Shown here: positions 13,482 through 20,947 of the stretch, in pieces
How positions within the stretch are numbered: position 1 is the stretch's first letter
Layout of the letters: each line of letters starts with the position of its first letter
Assembly (NCBI GenBank): GCA_963708725.1
Contig: CAVPTL010000019.1
Coordinates: 1-31,231 of the forward strand
Reading direction: 5' to 3'
Origin: CAVPTL01 sp963708725
GTDB lineage: Bacteria > Actinomycetota > Thermoleophilia > Gaiellales > JAICJC01
DNA length: 31,231 bases
Made by a program: the position numbers and the translations under genes
The notes under the pieces: model-generated
The model's input: the letters and a program-made list of their open reading frames with translations, nothing else
Databases searched by the model: none
Told to the model about the DNA's origin: nothing

Positions 13482-15481
13482 GTGAGCTGTATGAGGTGAA
13501 GGTCGAGGAAGTCGCCATCCCACTTGCCGACGGGACGGTGCTGTCCGGACGTGTGTGGCGCCCCCTCCACTCAGGCCCGGTGCCGGCGGTGCTCGAGTAC
13601 CTGCCCTACCGCAAATCCGACTCCACCGCGATCGACGATTCGGTGCGACACCCGTACTTCGCAGAGCGCGGCTACGCCGGCGTTCGGGTCGACATTCGCG
13701 GCAGCGGCGACTCCGAGGGCGTACTGATGGACGAGTATCAGCCGCAGGAGCAGGAGGACGCGCTCGAGCTGCTGCGCTGGATCGCCGCGCAGGAGTGGTG
13801 CGACGGATCAATTGGCATGATGGGCATCTCCTGGGGGGGATTCAACAGCCTCCAGATGGCCGCGCGGCGGCCGCCGGAGCTGAAGGCGATCATCACCGCC
13901 TGCTCGACCGACGATCGCTACGCCGACGACGTCCACTACATGGGCGGGTCGGTACTCGGGTATTACATGCTTCCCTGGGCATCGGTGATGCTCGCCTATA
14001 ACGCCCGGCCGCCGGATCCGCAGGTGGTCGGCGAACGCTGGCGCGAGATGTGGATGGAGCGGCTCGAGGCCAATCAATTCCTGGCCGAGACCTGGCTCGG
14101 CCATCAGCGCCGCGACGCCTACTGGAAACAGGGATCGGTGTGCGAGGACTACAGCGCCATCGAGTGTCCGGTGTACCTCGTCGGCGGGTGGTCGGACGGC
14201 TACACCAACGCGATCTTTCGGATGCTCGATGGGCTCTCGTGTCCGCGCCGCGCGATCATCGGCCCGTGGGAGCATGTGTGGCCCGAGGAGGGCGTGCCCG
14301 GCCCCGCCATCGGATTCCTCCAGGAGGAGGTGCGGTGGTGGGATCACTGGCTGAAGGGAATCGACACCGGGATCATGGACGAGCCACTCGTGCGCGCCTA
14401 TGTGCAGGATTCCGAGCCACCCCAGACCGCCTATGACGTCCGCCGGGGTCATTGGATCGCCGAGGCCGACTGGCCAACCCCCAACGTGCGCGAAGCGACC
14501 CTGTTCATGTCTGAGCGGGGCCTCACTGATTCACCGCCGAGTGAGGCGACGGCGTTCGCGCACTGCAGCCCTCAGACCGTCGGTGTCGACGCCGGATCGT
14601 GGCTGCCCTATGCCAACCCTGCCGACCTCCCGGGCGATCAGCGCCAGGACAACGCCCGCTCGCTGTGCTTCACCGGCGAGCCGCTGAGCCAGCCGCTCGA
14701 GTTGCTCGGCCAGCCGCGGGTGCGGCTCTCGATCGCGACCGACGGCCCGCAGGGCTTCGTCGCTGTGCGGCTGTGCGACATCCGTCCGGATGGGACGGTG
14801 GCCCTGGTCAGCCGCGCGATCCTGAATCTCACCCACGCCGACAGCCACGAACATCCCACGCCGCTCACGCCCGGATCCGCCCGCATCTACGACATCCCGC
14901 TCAAGGCAAACGCGTACACGCTTCCCGCCGGCCACCGGCTCCAGGTTGCGGTCTCGACCAGCTACTGGCCGTGGATCTGGCCAACACCCACGCCGGTGAC
15001 GATCACGGTGCATTCCGGCTCCGATACCCAGCTCGTGCTTCCCGTGCGGACACCGCAGGCCGAGGACGGGCGTGACCCGTTCGGCCGGGTGGAGACCTCG
15101 CCACGGCTCCCCAACGAGATCCTGCGCGAGCGGCGGCCGCATGTCACCATCTCGCGCGACGTGGCGTCGGGAACCGTCACCTACGCCATGCGGCGGTCGC
15201 TGTGGGGCGCCCGGCGTTTGCCGGACGGAATCGAGTACTGGGATGACGACCCGTGCTCGTTTACGATCACCGAAGGCGACCCCCTGTCGGCCTCGGCGCA
15301 GTCCGCGCGCACGCTCGAGATCAGGCGGGGCGAGTGGCGAACGCGCATCGAGATGACCGCCGACATGAGTTCGACCTCGACCGAGCTGGTGATGTCGGCC
15401 ACGCTCGAGGTGTTCGAGGGCGACGATCGCGTCTTCGCCAGGGAGTACGCCGCGACGGTGCCCCGTGACGACGCGGCCTGA
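13478..15481 (+). CDS. CocE/NonD family hydrolase (X-Pro dipeptidyl-peptidase/esterase type)
   Basis: A 667-residue serine hydrolase. The alpha/beta core carries Ser118 in GISWGG, Asp240 in GGWSDGYTN and His266 in GPWEHVWPE, a complete catalytic triad in the order typical of cocaine esterase (CocE) and X-Pro dipeptidyl peptidases. DIRGSGDSEG (72-81) precedes the nucleophile. The C-terminal third is a jelly-roll domain (RVRLSIATDGPQGFVAVRL and LPAGHRLQVAVSTSYWPWIW segments), slightly extended compared with CocE itself. It hydrolyses ester or amide bonds, probably in the cytoplasm since no signal peptide is present. The start is ATG 13478, 4-base overlap with DUF1028; a longer frame would begin inside that gene. 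The 3' end overlaps the M20 gene by 17 bases. Confidence 0.9.
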   Translation: MSELYEVKVEEVAIPLADGTVLSGRVWRPLHSGPVPAVLEYLPYRKSDSTAIDDSVRHPYFAERGYAGVRVDIRGSGDSEGVLMDEYQPQEQEDALELLRWIAAQEWCDGSIGMMGISWGGFNSLQMAARRPPELKAIITACSTDDRYADDVHYMGGSVLGYYMLPWASVMLAYNARPPDPQVVGERWREMWMERLEANQFLAETWLGHQRRDAYWKQGSVCEDYSAIECPVYLVGGWSDGYTNAIFRMLDGLSCPRRAIIGPWEHVWPEEGVPGPAIGFLQEEVRWWDHWLKGIDTGIMDEPLVRAYVQDSEPPQTAYDVRRGHWIAEADWPTPNVREATLFMSERGLTDSPPSEATAFAHCSPQTVGVDAGSWLPYANPADLPGDQRQDNARSLCFTGEPLSQPLELLGQPRVRLSIATDGPQGFVAVRLCDIRPDGTVALVSRAILNLTHADSHEHPTPLTPGSARIYDIPLKANAYTLPAGHRLQVAVSTSYWPWIWPTPTPVTITVHSGSDTQLVLPVRTPQAEDGRDPFGRVETSPRLPNEILRERRPHVTISRDVASGTVTYAMRRSLWGARRLPDGIEYWDDDPCSFTITEGDPLSASAQSARTLEIRRGEWRTRIEMTADMSSTSTELVMSATLEVFEGDDRVFAREYAATVPRDDAA

Positions 15482-16622
15482 TTCCGCGCGGGTTCATGCG
15501 GCCGCGCTGGAACGGAAATTGCCCGGCATGCTCGAGTTGGTCGAGCGGATGGTTGCGATCGACAGCCCATCCGATGCTCCCGAAGGCGTCGCCGCTGTGG
15601 GCCGCCTGATCGGCGACCAGCTGGCGGCCGATGGCTTCACCGTCGTGGCCACATCGGCGGCCGATCGAGGCCCGCAGATCGAGGCCCGGCGGCGGTTCGG
15701 CTCAGGCAAGAACGTGCTCGTGCTCGGCCACAGCGACACCGTGTGGCCGTCCGGTACGGCGAGCGGCTGGCCGTTTGCCCGCGACGGCGATTCGATCACC
15801 GGCCCCGGCGTGGGGGACATGAAGAGCAACCTGGTAGCCGCCGCGGCCGCGCTCGCGGAGTTCGGCCAAAGCGCGCTGCGCGACGGGCTCGGTGAGGTAC
15901 GGGTGCTGATCGTGCCCGACGAGGAGCTGGGCAGTCCGGCGAGCCGCAAATGGATCGAGAACGCAGCGCGGCAGTCGGACGTGTGCCTGGGGATTGAGCC
16001 CGGCCGCCCAGGTGGCGGAGTCGTGGTCGCCCGGGGCGCTGTCGGGGCGATTGGCGTCTCCGCCGAGGGTGTGTCGGCGCACACCACCGCGCCCGAGGGC
16101 CGAAGTGCGATCGCCGTGCTTGCACCGCTGGTCGCGAAACTCGAGGCCCTGAGCGATCGGGCAGAGGGAGTCATCGTGACGGTGGGGACGTTCACCGGCG
16201 GCACCGCCCGTCAGGTCGTACCCGACCGGGCCGAGATGCTCGTCGACCTGCGCGCCCCGACTCAGGAGGCCGCCGAGGCGCTCCTGATCGATGTGAAGGC
16301 ACTTGTGGACGTGTCCGGCGCGGTGCTCTCCGGCGGCATCACCCGACCGGCGTTTGAGCCCGGAGCGGTCGCGCGGCGCCTGTACCAGGTGGTGGAGCGT
16401 GCGTCGGCGAGTGTCGGCCTGGGAGCGCACGAGGTGCGAGAGCAGGGCGGTTCGGACGCCAGCTTCGCAGGAGCCATGGGCGTTCCAACGCTCGACGGGC
16501 TTGGCCCGATCACCCACCATTCGTGCAGCCGCGGCGAGCGGGTCGAGGTGTCGAGTCTGGTGTCGCGCGCTGCGGTGATGACGTCGCTGCTCGAGGCCAT
16601 CGCGACGGGCAGCGCGACGTGA
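15465..16622 (+). CDS. M20 family metallohydrolase (glutamate carboxypeptidase/ArgE-DapE type)
   Basis: A 385-residue dinuclear-zinc hydrolase. His89/Asp91 lie in GHSDTVWP, the bridging Asp118 in GVGDMKSN, the base Glu153 and ligand Glu154 in PDEELGS, Glu178 in GIEPGRPGG, and the last His in the THHSCSRGERVEV region (351-352). The GVSAHTTAPEGRSA dimerisation-domain motif is at about 202-215. The pattern is closest to carboxypeptidase G2-type enzymes, which release a C-terminal amino acid (often glutamate) from N-acyl or peptide substrates. The start GTG 15465 overlaps the CocE gene by 17 bases; ATG at 15528 is possible but would cut into the first helix. The 3' end overlaps the aminotransferase by 4 bases, so a released amino acid could be the aminotransferase substrate. 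Confidence 0.9.
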   Translation: MTTRPDSARVHAAALERKLPGMLELVERMVAIDSPSDAPEGVAAVGRLIGDQLAADGFTVVATSAADRGPQIEARRRFGSGKNVLVLGHSDTVWPSGTASGWPFARDGDSITGPGVGDMKSNLVAAAAALAEFGQSALRDGLGEVRVLIVPDEELGSPASRKWIENAARQSDVCLGIEPGRPGGGVVVARGAVGAIGVSAEGVSAHTTAPEGRSAIAVLAPLVAKLEALSDRAEGVIVTVGTFTGGTARQVVPDRAEMLVDLRAPTQEAAEALLIDVKALVDVSGAVLSGGITRPAFEPGAVARRLYQVVERASASVGLGAHEVREQGGSDASFAGAMGVPTLDGLGPITHHSCSRGERVEVSSLVSRAAVMTSLLEAIATGSAT

Positions 16623-17683
16623 GCCCACAGCCGCGATCCGCGCTCAGCTCGCTTGACCCGTACGTGGCGGGCCAATCCCTCGCCGCTCTGGCCGCCGAAC
16701 TCGGCCTCGAGCGCGTCGTCAACCTGGCCACCAACGAGACCACCTTTGGCCCTTTCCCGACGGCGATCGAGGCGCTGCGGGCCTCGGCCGACCAGGCCCA
16801 TCGATATCCCGAACTCGATGGCGATCTGATCGACCGAATCGCGGCGGCCCATGGGGTGCCGAGTACCCACGTGGCACTGGGAAACGGCGCCGACGCCATC
16901 ATCGGCTACCTGTGTGCGGCGTATCTGGAACCGGGCAGGGAGGTCGTGATCGGGGCGCCGTCATTTCCGACCTACCACCTGGACGCGATCAAGGCCGGCG
17001 CGACTCCGGTGGTGACCGGGCTGCGGGAGGGTTCGTTCGATACCGGCGCACTCGCCGAGGCGGTGACCGACGCCACCCGGATCGTGTTCGTCTGCAATCC
17101 CAACAACCCCACCGGCGGGATCGTCACCGCCACCGAGCTACGGGGCCTGATCGACGCCGTCCCAGGCGACGTGCTGGTGGTGGTCGACGAGGCCTATGCC
17201 GAATACGTGACCGACCCGGCGTACCCGGACACGATTGGCGAGCATGTCCGCGAGCGCGACAACGTGGTCGTGCTTCGGACGTTCTCGAAGATCTTCGGCC
17301 TGGCAGGGCTGCGCGTTGGGTATCTGATCGGCCCCCCTGCGGTGGTCGACGCTGTCGGGCGTGTGCGCCACTACTACGACATCAACAGCCTGGGCGAGAT
17401 CGCGGCACTGGCCAGCATCGGTGAGCACAGTGAACTCGATCGCCGGCGAGCAGCGACCGCGGTGCTACGAGCCGAACTGGCCGCCAGCCTCGAGCAGCGC
17501 GGCCTCCGGCCGTTCCCAGCCCACGGAAACTTCGTTGCGTTCGAACGACCCGACGCCGCGGCGCTGGAAGCCGGCCTGCTCCGCGCCGGCATCCTGATCC
17601 GGACAGCGGGCAGCGTCGTTCGCATCACCGTCGGATCCGGCGACGACCACGACCGCCTGCTGGCCGCCCTCGACTCGCTGTGA
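16619..17683 (+). CDS. PLP-dependent aminotransferase, histidinol-phosphate aminotransferase-like
   Basis: A 354-residue class I/II aminotransferase with HisC-type features: LATNETTFGPFP near the start, GNGADAIIGYL for cofactor phosphate binding, VCNPNNPTGG (158-167), the PLP-pairing Asp190 in VVDEAYAEY, Lys224 (Schiff base) in TFSKIFGLAGLRVGYLIG, and Arg232. It converts an amino acid or amine plus a 2-oxo acid. Placement at the end of an uptake/hydrolysis operon, far from his genes, argues for a catabolic role, perhaps making the 2-oxo acid decarboxylated by the AruI-like enzyme. The start GTG 16619 overlaps the M20 stop (GTGA); longer in-frame starts lie inside that gene. The stop is 9 bases from the convergent PotD stop. 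Confidence 0.9.
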   Translation: MSPQPRSALSSLDPYVAGQSLAALAAELGLERVVNLATNETTFGPFPTAIEALRASADQAHRYPELDGDLIDRIAAAHGVPSTHVALGNGADAIIGYLCAAYLEPGREVVIGAPSFPTYHLDAIKAGATPVVTGLREGSFDTGALAEAVTDATRIVFVCNPNNPTGGIVTATELRGLIDAVPGDVLVVVDEAYAEYVTDPAYPDTIGEHVRERDNVVVLRTFSKIFGLAGLRVGYLIGPPAVVDAVGRVRHYYDINSLGEIAALASIGEHSELDRRRAATAVLRAELAASLEQRGLRPFPAHGNFVAFERPDAAALEAGLLRAGILIRTAGSVVRITVGSGDDHDRLLAALDSL

Positions 17684-17687
17684 GACC

Positions 17688-17702
17688 GGCGGCTACGCCG
17701 CC
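17688..17702. terminator. Small inverted repeat between convergent genes (possible bidirectional terminator)
   Basis: GGCGGC TAC GCCGCC forms a 6-bp G+C stem with a 3-base loop between the HisC-like stop (17683) and the PotD stop (17693-17695), overlapping the latter. There is no T-run on either side. Actinobacteria often use hairpins without a U-tract, so termination is possible, but the stem is short and could be coincidence. Confidence 0.3.
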
Positions 17703-18835
17703 TGAACTTCCTCCCAGATCGCGTTGCGCATCTGCTGGGCCTCAGGGTTGAGGTAGCGCTCCCAGTGGACGCGGGCCAACACGGCCGGGTCGTAGCGCTG
17801 TGCGGGATTGTTGATCGTCGAGTTCGGCAGGTACTTGTTGGCGGCCGTCTCCTCGTATGCAGCACCGGTGTTTTCCACGAAGTCGGCGTAGTTCTTGGGA
17901 TCGAGGTGGAAGTTCATGAACGCCTCGACTTCGGGGAGCTGGCTGGTGCCGGCAATGGCAATCCAGCCCTCGAGATATGCCGGCATGCCGTCGGTGGGGG
18001 GCACCCAGACCACGTTTTTGTTGTCCTGGCTGGCCGGGCCGAGGTCGTAGTCGTAGTCCACCGCCATCACCGCCGAGCCGTTCAGCAGAGGCTTGGTCAC
18101 GTTGGTGGGAAGGAACGCCTGAACGTGGGGCTTGATGTCGAGCAGCTCCTGCTTCGCCTGGTTCAGCTGATCCTCGTCGGTCGTGTTGATGTCGTAGCCG
18201 AGCTTGAGCAACGCAACACTGATGACGTCGGTGTCGAAGTCGGTGAAGACGATCTTGCCGGAGTACTTGGGCGCCAGGTCCCACAGATCCTTCCAGCTCG
18301 TCGGCGTCTCGGTCATGAGATCTTTGCGATACCCCAGCCCGACTTTGCCGTAGTCGGTGGGAACGCCCCAGGGGAAGCTCTTGCGGAAGTATGCGGGCAC
18401 GTTCTTGAGGTTCGGGATGTTTGCCGGATCGATGTGCTGCACCAGCTTGGCCTCGTCCAGTTGCTGCGAGACCACCGAGCCCGCCAGCGCCATGTCGTAG
18501 GCGCTTTGGTTCTGGTGAATCTGCGCGATCTGGGCGGCGTCACCGCCGGAGGTGAGCTCGCTGACCTGGTGGATGGTGACTCCCGGGTGGGCCTTCTGGA
18601 AGGCCGCGACCTCGTGGGCGCCGATCCACTCCGGGTAGTTCGCGAAGGTCACCGTGCCCGAGAGCGGGCCGGTCGTGCCGGCGCTGGCCGACGACGACGA
18701 GGAGCTGCTCGATCCGCACGCTGCCGCCGCGACGCCCACCGACGCCAGGCCCGCGAACTGCGCGCCGCGTCGAAGTGCCTGTCGCCGTGTCATTGGCAGA
18801 GAAAGCCATTGGCCAGACTTATCATCCGTTGCCAC
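17693..18835 (-). CDS. potD: ABC transporter substrate-binding lipoprotein, spermidine/putrescine (PotD/PotF) family
   Basis: A 380-residue exported binding protein. The N-terminus has a twin-arginine motif (TRRQALRRG, 16-24), a hydrophobic stretch and a lipobox ending at Cys40 (VAAAAC), then a Ser-rich linker. The mature part resembles PotD: VTFANYPEWIG, FPWGVPTDYGKVGLGYRKDL, SWKDLWDLAPKYSGKIVFTD, a GSAVMAVDYDYDL segment and MPAYLEGWIAIAG near the ligand cleft. GTG 18835 is fixed by a strong Shine-Dalgarno, AAGGAGG (18849-18843), 7 bases upstream; the open frame extends further but without such a signal. It is the binding protein missing from the potB-potC-potA operon 5 kb away and is transcribed separately on the other strand. 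Operator site E lies 41-56 bases before its start. Confidence 0.9.
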   Translation of the reverse strand: MATDDKSGQWLSLPMTRRQALRRGAQFAGLASVGVAAAACGSSSSSSSSASAGTTGPLSGTVTFANYPEWIGAHEVAAFQKAHPGVTIHQVSELTSGGDAAQIAQIHQNQSAYDMALAGSVVSQQLDEAKLVQHIDPANIPNLKNVPAYFRKSFPWGVPTDYGKVGLGYRKDLMTETPTSWKDLWDLAPKYSGKIVFTDFDTDVISVALLKLGYDINTTDEDQLNQAKQELLDIKPHVQAFLPTNVTKPLLNGSAVMAVDYDYDLGPASQDNKNVVWVPPTDGMPAYLEGWIAIAGTSQLPEVEAFMNFHLDPKNYADFVENTGAAYEETAANKYLPNSTINNPAQRYDPAVLARVHWERYLNPEAQQMRNAIWEEVQAA

Positions 18836-18875
18836 TTTTTCGCCTCCTTGAATCCCTGCCAAGGTTTGCCGGATA

Positions 18876-18891
18876 CCCAACTCGGGTTGGG
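18876..18891 (-). promoter_or_regulatory. Candidate operator site E (perfect, 6-base arms)
   Basis: CCCAAC TCGG GTTGGG on the plus strand, the best-formed copy of the shared palindrome (6-base arms, 4-base spacer). On the plus strand it is preceded by GATA, like site A. It sits between the hydroxyacid dehydrogenase stop and the PotD start, just downstream of a -10-like sequence for PotD. Confidence 0.68.
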
Positions 18892-18901
18892 GAGCGTTTC
18901 T

Positions 18902-18907
18902 ATCATA
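18902..18907 (-). promoter_or_regulatory. Putative -10 box of the potD-type gene
   Basis: TATGAT on the minus strand (5 of 6 match to TATAAT), 5 bases after the hydroxyacid dehydrogenase stop. The transcript would start around 18895 and run straight into operator E. No good -35 hexamer was found at 16-18 bases spacing, so an activator or an alternative sigma factor is possible. Confidence 0.45.
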
Positions 18908-18911
18908 CGGT

Positions 18912-19910
18912 TCAATCCGCTGCAAGCGCAGCGCCAGAGCCGTCCACCACAGGTGTGTGCGGGCGTCCGGTCTGGTACCACGACACGACATTGTCCGCTT
19001 GGCACCGATAGTACCGGCGCTCGGCCTCGTCGGACAGGTAGGCCACATGCGGGCTCAATAAAACCCGCGGGTGGGCCAGGAGCGGGTCTGACGGCGGCGG
19101 TGGTTCCTCGGCCAGCACGTCCAGCCCCGCGCCGGCCAACTTGCCCCCGGCAAGCGCCGCCAGCAGCGCCGCCGAGTCGACCAGGCCGCCACGCGAGACG
19201 TTGACGAGGTACGCGCCATCGGGCATCAGCGCCAGCCGGCGAGCATCGACAAGCGGCTGCGCGTCGGCTGACCCCGGTAAATGCAGCGAGACCAGATCGG
19301 CCGCCGCGAACACGTCGTCGAGCTCGAGGCGCTCGACTGCCTGCGGCCATTCGTCCGCCGCGACGAGCGGGTCGTGCGCCACCACGCGGCCAAAGATCGG
19401 GTGCGCCAGGGCGGCGAATCTGCGCCCGATGCGACCCATGCCGATCACCCCGACCGTGAGCGTCGAGGGCCGCCGCAACGGACCGGTCGCCATGTAGTCC
19501 CAGCCCCCCTGGTGTACGTGGCGATCGAACAGCGGCAGGTGGCGGATGAGGCCGAGAGCCATCGCCAGCGCGTGCACGGACACCTCCTCACTGGCGGCAT
19601 CGGGGACGTTGCACACCCAGATCCCGGCTGATCGCGCCGCATCGAGGTCGACGTGGTCGACCCCGACGGTGCAGGTTGCCACGATCCGCAGCTGGGGCAG
19701 GTTGGCGATGGCAACGGCTGAGACCACCGAGTCGCCGGTCAACACCGCCTGGCTGCCGCGGGCCGCATGGATCACCTGCTCGTCGGTGCGCGCGAAGGTG
19801 TAGTCGATATCGAAGCCCGCCCGCTCGAGGATCGCGGGCGCTCCGAGGAGATCGACGCCCTCGGCCACGTCGATGTAGACGGCTCGCGGTCGCGAGGCGG
19901 GGTCAGTCAA
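18912..19910 (-). CDS. D-2-hydroxyacid dehydrogenase (NAD-dependent)
   Basis: A 332-residue member of the phosphoglycerate/formate dehydrogenase family. It has the coenzyme motif GMGRIG (157-162) with Asp180 at the end of the next strand, indicating NAD preference. The catalytic set is Arg240 (NVSRGGLVD), Glu268/269 (LDVLAEEP) and His288 (LLSPHVAY). Substrate-domain landmarks are TVGVDHVDLDAARSAGIWVCN and ASEEVSVHALAMALG. It interconverts a 2-oxo acid and a D-2-hydroxy acid, which fits a pathway with an aminotransferase and a 2-oxoacid decarboxylase. The start is TTG 19910, overlapping the formamidase gene by 8 bases; no clear Shine-Dalgarno, so translation is probably coupled. It is the second gene of the operon. 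Confidence 0.9.
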   Translation of the reverse strand: MTDPASRPRAVYIDVAEGVDLLGAPAILERAGFDIDYTFARTDEQVIHAARGSQAVLTGDSVVSAVAIANLPQLRIVATCTVGVDHVDLDAARSAGIWVCNVPDAASEEVSVHALAMALGLIRHLPLFDRHVHQGGWDYMATGPLRRPSTLTVGVIGMGRIGRRFAALAHPIFGRVVAHDPLVAADEWPQAVERLELDDVFAAADLVSLHLPGSADAQPLVDARRLALMPDGAYLVNVSRGGLVDSAALLAALAGGKLAGAGLDVLAEEPPPPSDPLLAHPRVLLSPHVAYLSDEAERRYYRCQADNVVSWYQTGRPHTPVVDGSGAALAAD

Positions 19911-20844
19911 CGAACACGGCGTCTGGCATGAAACAGCCCACGATCCAGTTCGGAGCGTCCACGACTTCGGTGATCTTCAGGTCGCCGGCCAGTGAGCACA
20001 GCATGTAGGCATCGGCCCGCGAAAGCCCGCGTTCGCGCACGAGGTGGTCGATCATCGACCGCACCGCCGAGCGCGCGCTCTCCATCAGATCGGATTCGAC
20101 CCCGGTGGTGGCATACCAGCCGGCAGCGTCCACGCGTGGGGTGAGCGACCCCGGCGGGCGGCGCAGGGCGGGCGCCGACAGCGAGTAGCCATGCTCGACC
20201 GAGACTCGGATCGTGGTTTTCATGGCACATTCGATACCCGAGATCGCGACTTCGCCGTCACCCTGCGCGGCGTGGGCATCGCCCATCGAGAGCAGCCCGC
20301 CCGGCACCCCAACTGGAAGGTACAGCGTGGTGCCCGCGGTGAGATGGCGCAGGTCGATGTTGCCGCCACCCGCGTGCGGCGGTGGGATCGGGACGTTGTG
20401 CATCCCCGCACCCGGTACGCCGACCGTCCCGCAGAACGGTTCGACCGGGATTCGCACGCCCGGTGTGAGCTCGGTGGTGTCGCCGCCGGTGAGGTCGAAC
20501 ACCTTCAGATACGGCTCGTCCAGCTCTCCCGGCGGCAGCAGGCCGAGGCCGGGGAGGATGCACGCCCAGCCCCAGTCGGGAAGCTCGAAGCCGAGAAACT
20601 CGACCGCCAGCACGTCACCGGGTTGCGCTTCGTCGACGGAGATCGGCCCGGCCAGCGGATAGATGCTCCCGAAGTCGAGGCCGCGCAGGTCTTCGGAGAC
20701 GGAGTCACGAGTGATCTGGCCCGCCGCAAAGTCATCGGTTTCGACCGTCACGGTGTCGCCCGACGACACCCTCACGACGGGCGTGTTTTGGACGTCCCAG
20801 CTTCGGTGGGTGGGCGCATCTCGGGTGATCTCGTGTGCTGCCAT
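19903..20844 (-). CDS. Acetamidase/formamidase family protein
   Basis: A 313-residue FmdA/AmdA-type protein. Landmarks in order are VVRVSSGDTVTVET (strand near the N-terminus), PISVDEAQPGDVLAVEF, IPVEPFCGTVGVPG, GGNIDLRHLTAGTTLYLPV, SMGDAHAAQGDGEV (with the conserved Gly-Asp and His residues near the metal site) and a C-terminal SRADAYMLCSLAGDLKITEVVD. The family hydrolyses formamide, acetamide or other small amides to ammonia and the acid. There is no signal peptide, so it is probably cytoplasmic. The start ATG 20844 gives the family-normal N-terminus; the frame is open to 21033 but that stretch has no family resemblance. It is transcribed divergently from the MttB-type gene, with operator site F between them, and overlaps the hydroxyacid dehydrogenase by 8 bases. 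Confidence 0.9.
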   Translation of the reverse strand: MAAHEITRDAPTHRSWDVQNTPVVRVSSGDTVTVETDDFAAGQITRDSVSEDLRGLDFGSIYPLAGPISVDEAQPGDVLAVEFLGFELPDWGWACILPGLGLLPPGELDEPYLKVFDLTGGDTTELTPGVRIPVEPFCGTVGVPGAGMHNVPIPPPHAGGGNIDLRHLTAGTTLYLPVGVPGGLLSMGDAHAAQGDGEVAISGIECAMKTTIRVSVEHGYSLSAPALRRPPGSLTPRVDAAGWYATTGVESDLMESARSAVRSMIDHLVRERGLSRADAYMLCSLAGDLKITEVVDAPNWIVGCFMPDAVFVD

Positions 20845-20897
20845 GAACTGGTGATCCAGTATGCCATGGCGCCGCGAACAATGGTGTTGCGATATAG

Positions 20898-20911
20898 CCA
20901 ACTCATGTTGC
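20898..20911. promoter_or_regulatory. Candidate operator site F in the divergent formamidase/MttB promoter region
   Basis: CCAAC TCAT GTTGC, one mismatch from the shared palindrome, preceded by TATAG as site A is by GATAG. A further GTTGC lies at 20886-20890, exactly 21 bases before the right arm. It is roughly mid-way between the divergent starts at 20844 and 20948, so it could control both. TATATC (minus strand) and TATAGC (plus strand) are -10 candidates in this A+T-richer patch, without convincing -35 boxes. Confidence 0.58.
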
Positions 20912-20947
20912 ACCAGACCAGGGCCGGGTGCTAAGCTGGCCGCGGCC

